DNA from: Chalciporus piperatus
Taxonomy: Eukaryota; Basidiomycota; Agaricomycetes; Boletales; Boletaceae
DNA length: 64,000 nucleotides
Direction of reading: 5' to 3'
NCBI GenBank assembly: GCA_038093975.1
Contig: JBBPTG010000001.1
Location: 558,001 to 622,000, forward strand
The notes beneath the pieces were generated by a model. The model was given only the letters and a program-made list of their open reading frames with translations, did not search any database and was not told where the DNA came from. The translations under genes were made by a program, and so were the position numbers. Shown here one piece after another: positions 59,448 through 64,000 of this stretch (its first letter is position 1; each line of letters starts with the position of its first letter).

Positions 59448-60547
59448 TTAACAGCACCTTCCGGATGGTACCCAATTCTTCAGGCGAATTTTATCCGATC
59501 GTCTTTTCCGAGCTCCACTCAAGCTGCCGAAGCTGAGGTGGCTGGAGCTCGTTACTCTTCTCAGTGCCCGATCTCCATAGCTAACGCCACTCGCTGCCTT
59601 CTCGGGGTCGAGTACACCTGATTCTATGGATAAGAGAATGGATCGCGCAGCGAGTAAGAAGGGCGCCTCCACATTGTCTCCAGATAAGGAGGACACCTCA
59701 AGGAAGTGAACACCTGGAGCAGGGCGGGGTGAACAAAGTTTGAATCTCGGAGAAAGATTGGTTACCATTCTCAGCCGCCCATCTGCTCCCCTCTACCCAC
59801 TCCACCTCTCTGTCTTCTTCTCTGTCCGATTTATTTCCGACGAGAACAGCTACAAGATGTGGACTAGCCAGGGCCCTCGCATCTGCTAGCCACTTAGATA
59901 AGTTGAGAAACGTCTCACGGCTACAATGAATCAGTGGGAGAATACGGCCCGGACAGCGAACAACGACGAACTTGGTGATGTCGTAAACGAGTATCACGCC
60001 AGCTGCACCACGGTAATAGCTACGCGTGACTGATCTAGGTGAAACGTTCATCGACCATAGCTTTCAAACGGCACAAGTCCACGAACCGGAAACGCTCCTG
60101 TCCGGCTGTGTCCCATAGCTGCGCCAGGTTAGTCAACATCGAAATCCCACATCGAACCAGAAAGCTAACCTGGAGCTTGATCCTCTTCTCGCCCAGCTTG
60201 ACTGTCCGACTAGAAAACTCGACCCCGATCGTATGTTGCGAATGGTCCTTAACTGGGCGGAGGATCAGGTGGGGCTAGTGGGGATAATGAAACAAGACGG
60301 ACAAGCGTTGTGCGTAAAATGATGAAGAAGGCATGATTTCCCCGTGCCAGCTTCACCTGGAATGGGCAGTGCATAAATACAGTTAGCTGGAGGAGATGCC
60401 TGGGGCGGGAGAGCAGCCAACCGATAATAATGTATTTCATTAGGAAGTCTGGATGGTTGTGAATAACCTTCGCGTGAGCGCCAAAAAGAACGCACCATAA
60501 GTCTCTAGAAGCTCAGTCGCATCTACATCGTATTCGTCCGACGCCAT
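59448..60547 (-). CDS. Rab4-like small GTPase
   Basis: Vesicle-traffic GTPase; Rab4 acts in recycling from early endosomes. The 243-residue protein has G1 GEAGTGKS (about 27-34), after [10 protein letters not shown] as in Rab4. The effector loop is [16 protein letters not shown]3 is [20 protein letters not shown], then [12 protein letters not shown]4 NKSD, and G5-like [16 protein letters not shown]. It ends with CC, a geranylgeranylation signal. The C-terminal hypervariable region is longer than usual (about 70 residues). Eight exons, including 27- and 32-nt ones; introns are 47-65 nt. Identity to Rab4 rather than Rab2 or Rab14 rests on the [14 protein letters not shown] block, which is close to Rab4, but is not final. 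Confidence 0.88.
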
Positions 60548-60669
60548 AACGCAGCTACGGTCGTTGCTGACCAGAGGGGGTTAGACAGCAAGAGTGCTCG
60601 AGGAGAAGGCGACATGTTTATTCTCACGCTTATGTCGTTATCCTACACCACTTTGCTTAATACAGTAGT

Positions 60670-62197
60670 CTACCAACCCTTCCATGGAACCCAGACATCA
60701 ACTACTTTATCTGCGCCTCCGTCGACATCTGAATCAATGATATAGTACCAAAGATGTCCAGCTGCGATCAAGCAGGCGTGCTGTCCCACAATCTGGATGA
60801 CATCCCCAATCTTGACCGTCGTGTCAGTTCGGCCAGAGGTAGGGTCGGGTGGCAGCTGTTCCAGTGTACCGTGCTCTTGCGAGATTCTTCCCAACCTCCA
60901 TGACTTGCCAACAACTTCACCGAACCCAGGTGTGTGTCCTCCGTCCTTGCTCATAGCGATCGCTCCAGCGTCACACATAGCCTCGTCCAAGCCATCCTTC
61001 CCTCTTCCTGGATAGTACGATATAACGGTCGCCAGTACACGTTGCGAAATTCTGGGACGGTCGATAAGAGTCGTGTAAAGTTGCTGGAGGTCAAGCATAG
61101 GGTAATTGCCTAGCATCGAGCACGTCTTCTCAGCCTCACTCATCCGCGCGGTGAGAATTGGCTTACCTGCGTGTAACTCTAGGACGCCGTGCAGCGTGGA
61201 GGTCATTTTGGCTTTCGCCGATGCACTGTGCGCAGCAGGTGTCGAGCCTATGGAAAGCACGAATGGTTGATTGTGCACCCCCTTGTCGGGTAGTTCTGCC
61301 AAAACCTCCAGGGCCATCGCCGCAGCATCGTTGGTAAGGCGTACTTCCCCGGTCAAATACGATTCTGCCTGGTCAAGCGACGTTGATCCGTACGAATCTC
61401 CTGCGTGACTGTAGAATCCGTAGACGGAAATTACCGGAGACGAAAACACGGCCTTCATTAACGGTTTAAACGACTCGGGTTGGGGTGAGGTTCCCGCCCG
61501 CCTACGACGGGTAAGTTGAGACGAGACCTTGGAAAGGGAGACAGGCTTACTTTTGACCACCGTCCATCTTGATGAACGCGGACCATATCTTCGGCTTTGC
61601 TTGTTGCTTCTCGTATGCTTCAAGGTACCGTACTTGCTCAAAGTTATCCACGAAGATACGAACTGTTCCGCCGTGCTTGGCCATCTCTTCGTGGAGTGCT
61701 GACAGGTCGTCAAGCTTGTTCAATCCAACTGGAAGGCCGTACAGCAGCTGATGCTCATCAGCAGGGAGTTATAATCCAGAAGGTACAAGAAGATACGAAC
61801 ATCTTTCACAGTTCCATCAGCGGCCAATCCGCCTCTTACTACCTCCCAAGCTTCCATCATCGTTGAGACGGTGACAGCGCTGGTCCTGCCGACATCGGAA
61901 ATAAGCTGCAGCCTTGTTCCCTCGACCGTCTAGAGGAGCTCTCAGAAACAGTCCTCGCATCCCAGATGACGGGCCGTGAAATACCTTGTGAGTCTTGAGG
62001 TGCGCTCGGAACCCCGCCCCCCAGTCCTTTGCGTTCTGATGCATCTTTGTGCAGTTATCTTTGAAAGCTGCACGATCAACGACCAATGCAGGTGTACGTA
62101 GCTCGGTCAGAGACTTTCCGACGAATTCCTTCGCCAGAGCATCCTTGTTCAGCGTCAGGAATTGCAAGGGGGTGTGGGTCTGTTTGATGTTATCCAT
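60670..62197 (-). CDS. D-serine dehydratase-like PLP enzyme (DSD1 / D-threonine aldolase fold)
   Basis: Fold-type III PLP enzyme with a zinc site. The family includes yeast Dsd1 (D-serine to pyruvate and ammonia) and D-threonine aldolases. The 456-residue protein has the PLP-lysine segment FRAHLKTHK (about 63-71), then TVEGTRLQLISDVGRTSAVT and DGGQK. The glycine-rich phosphate-binding SVYGFYSHAGDSYGS and LSIGSTPAAHSA follow. The C-terminal zinc pair is H421 and C423 in VGQHACLIAAG, which is characteristic of DSD1-type proteins. Four exons with introns 61984-61930, 61800-61748 and 61550-61502. It is divergent from an esterase. Dehydratase and aldolase activity cannot be separated from sequence; the HxC spacing matches Dsd1. 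Confidence 0.88.
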
Positions 62198-62442
62198 GGT
62201 TGTGAAACGTCTCCAGCGCTGGTATGGTTATAATCGTTTCAATGCAATCAGGGAAGCGGGACTCGGACCGGAGGAACTCGGCCGATGTCGTCCTCGAAGC
62301 TCATGTGCCCATGGCACGTCGTTCATGTCAAGCTCATGTGGTATCTAATCTATCCCTGTTCACGGTCCGGTGTATATGTGGGATCAGCTGCGCCAACGAT
62401 ATCTACTTAAGTGATTGGCACAAGTGTTCCCCTCAGCACACA
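62198..62442. promoter_or_regulatory. divergent promoter, D-serine dehydratase-like / esterase
   Basis: 245 bp between divergent ATGs. A shared region could co-regulate the two genes. I see no repeated motif. Confidence 0.3.
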
Positions 62443-63726
62443 ATGGCTGGCCAACCCATCGACCCCGAAATTCTCAAGCGTCTCGATCCCGAGTACGTGA
62501 AGTTCCACAACGAACACATCGCGCATCTTCCCGCACCCCACACGTCCCCATGGGATCCGAGCATTCGTAACAGGGAGGCGGTACCAGGAGCCGCAGAAAT
62601 ACTTCAAGTTGGAAGTGTTAAAGATCACGACCTCAGTAAGACCAAGGTTCGTGTCTTCACCCCTGAAGGGGAGCCACCAGAAGGTGGATGGCCGGTGTAC
62701 CTCTGGTATCACGGAGGTCAGTAAAGTCGTCACATTGAATCTGGTCGAGATGACGTGGAACTTATATGGGGACCAGGTGGCTGGACGCTGGGAAGTCTCA
62801 GCGCAGAGAATGCATTTTGTTCCAGAATGTGCAAAGGTGCGATATTAGCTATGGTTCAAGAGCTCAGGTCTAAAGAATCGTCGCATAGGGGCTAAAGCTG
62901 TGGTCGCCACTGTCGACTATCGTCTTGCACCAGAGCACCCATACCCAGCGGCAGTTGAAGACTCCCTAGAGACCCTTCAATGGGTGTACGAGAAAGGTCC
63001 AGCCCTGCTCCGCATTAACCCTACTCGCATTGCTCTCGGGGGTTCATCAGCGTAGGGAAGCTTCTTGCCTTCGAGGACCAAACTGAATGTTCCCACAGCG
63101 GTGGCAACCTTACCGCTATCATCTCTATGAAAGCTGCGCAACTCAATCCCCCTATCCGCATTCTGCGCGCACAGATGGTTGTTCCGGTAACGGACAACAC
63201 TGCTGAGCCCACCGGTGACCCATACCCCTCGTGGAAGGAGTGTGCCAACACAGTCTGGCTCAACACTCAGCGCATGCTCTGGTTCCGGAACTTCTACCTG
63301 CCAAACGAAGCTGATAGGAAGAATTGGGATAACTCCCCTATTTTTGCTCCTGATGAACTATTGGCCACAACTCCACCTACTTGGGTTGCGGTGATGGAAC
63401 TCGATATTCTCAGGGATGAGGGTCTAGCCTACGCGGAGAAGCTCAAAAAGGTTGGAGTCCCCGTTACTCACAAGGTGTACAAGGGAGCGCCCCATCAAAT
63501 TCTGGCTATGGACGGTATGTTGCTGTCGAGTTTCAAATTAGAACATGCTCCTCACTTCATTGACTATGCGTGTTCGCGCGGGACTTCATATGGTTGACAG
63601 GGTCAGTCACAGATCTTCCTGTTATTTACTCCTGCTGACAATCGCACAAACAGTGTTCTTGCTGTCGGACGAGAACTAGTCGCAGATGCAGTGAGAGATT
63701 TGGCAGAAGCCTTCGGTACGCTCTAG
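62443..63726 (+). CDS. HSL-type alpha/beta-hydrolase (esterase/lipase)
   Basis: A 328-residue carboxylesterase-like enzyme of the hormone-sensitive-lipase group. The oxyanion motif HGGGW is at 90-94, the nucleophile elbow G-S-S165-A-G at 163-167 (GGSSAGGN), the acid Asp268 in ELDILRDEG and the base His298 in GAPHQILAMDG. DYRLAPEHPYPAA also marks the family. There is no signal peptide, so it is probably cytosolic. Six exons are inferred: introns 62717-62776, 62837-62888, 63052-63098, 63515-63600 and 63602-63653. The fifth exon is a single G at 63601, which makes the GGT of MDGVLAVGREL. An alternative donor at AT|GTTGCT would instead give MDGIVLAVG with one 136-nt intron. Substrate is unknown. 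Confidence 0.88.
63601..63601 (+). other. candidate 1-nt exon in esterase gene
   Basis: The bases read GTTGACAG|G|GTCAGT. With donor GTATGT at 63515 and the acceptor ending at 63653 (AAACAG), the Gly codon is split G|G|T over three exons and the protein reads AMDGVLAVG. A rival model without it needs the weaker donor GTTGCT and adds an Ile. Confidence 0.5.
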
Positions 63727-63940
63727 TGGTAGTAGGTAATCCCCATCGAAGGTCGTTTTTGAATTACAATCAGAATCCACATCGTTCAATCCGTGTATAT
63801 TTCGAGAAAACCCAGTGATCCACATCGACGGTAAGGCAGTGAGTGCAATTGACTCGAATCATCACAGAATCGCTCATCGTTCAATCATTGTACTGTATAT
63901 TTTATTTCGATAAAACGCAGCAGTATTTCAAATTGCGTAT

Positions 63941-64000
63941 CTAAGCAGCAGCGATGGCCTCGATTTCGACGTCGAAGTCATTTGGGAGTTTTCCAGCTTG
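63941..64000 (-). CDS. RidA/YjgF/UK114 family deaminase, C-terminal end only
   Basis: The reverse strand at the window edge reads AGKLPNDFDVEIEAIAAA then stop at 63943-63941. This is the C-terminal strand of RidA proteins (KLP-D-x-x-VEIEA-hydrophobic), the enzyme that hydrolyses reactive 2-aminoacrylate/iminopropanoate released by PLP dehydratases. Only the last about 20 residues are present, so the call rests on this short but typical motif. It is tail-to-tail with the esterase, 214 bp apart. Confidence 0.68.
   Translation of the reverse strand, partial: QAGKLPNDFDVEIEAIAAA

Noticed and set aside
63515..63653. internal longer exon (instead of the 1-nt exon) in the esterase
   Set aside because: Acceptor at AAATTAG would leave a 27-nt intron and the frame then reaches a stop at TATGGTTGA.

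Overview
The window is nuclear DNA from a filamentous basidiomycete, most likely Agaricomycotina. It holds about 32 protein-coding genes on both strands, spaced roughly one per 2 kb. Almost every gene is cut by short introns (about 45-65 nt) with GTRNGT donors and short CAG/TAG acceptors. Complex I, an INCENP, a Rec8-type kleisin, a PPZ phosphatase and a MAK/Ime2-type kinase are all present. No rRNA, tRNA, CRISPR array, transposon or virus-like element was recognised. All gene models are by eye: reading frames were checked across each junction, but there is no transcript evidence.

Layout. 1-12.6 kb: a partial dsRBD-DEVH RNA helicase, HSCB co-chaperone, dysferlin-domain protein, TMEM135-like protein, DPH7, HSP104 and NDUFS6. 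13.2-25.5 kb, all minus strand: an Ime2/MAK-type kinase with a long tail, PRPP synthetase, DCP2 and INCENP. 25.6-37 kb: a GRAM membrane protein, REC8, isopentenyl-diphosphate isomerase, a type II O-fucosyltransferase-like protein and an unrecognised proline-rich protein. 37.4-47.7 kb: MPC1, DNA ligase I, PPZ phosphatase, a drug/metabolite-type transporter, mitochondrial bL36, DHFR and an SGT1 without TPRs. 47.7-58.6 kb: a probable GST-like remnant, a GT31-type glycosyltransferase, an unrecognised one-TM protein, and two related Ser/Thr-rich single-pass membrane proteins that flank an isochorismatase-like hydrolase. 59.4-64 kb: a Rab4-like GTPase, a D-serine dehydratase-like enzyme, an HSL-type esterase and the 3' end of a RidA gene.

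Most genes are unlinked housekeeping functions, often in divergent pairs that share a short promoter. One plausible functional link is the D-serine dehydratase-like gene lying 1.7 kb from RidA, whose family clears the reactive enamine that such dehydratases release.

The most unusual signal is in splicing. Two genes (PRPP synthetase, esterase) restore their conserved reading frame with canonical splice sites only if a single-nucleotide exon is included. NDUFS6 needs a 6-nt exon that supplies a zinc-ligand cysteine, and REC8 needs an 11-nt exon. At least six introns, and probably seven, start with GC (GCAAGT or GCAAGC) out of about 150 inferred, which seems high.
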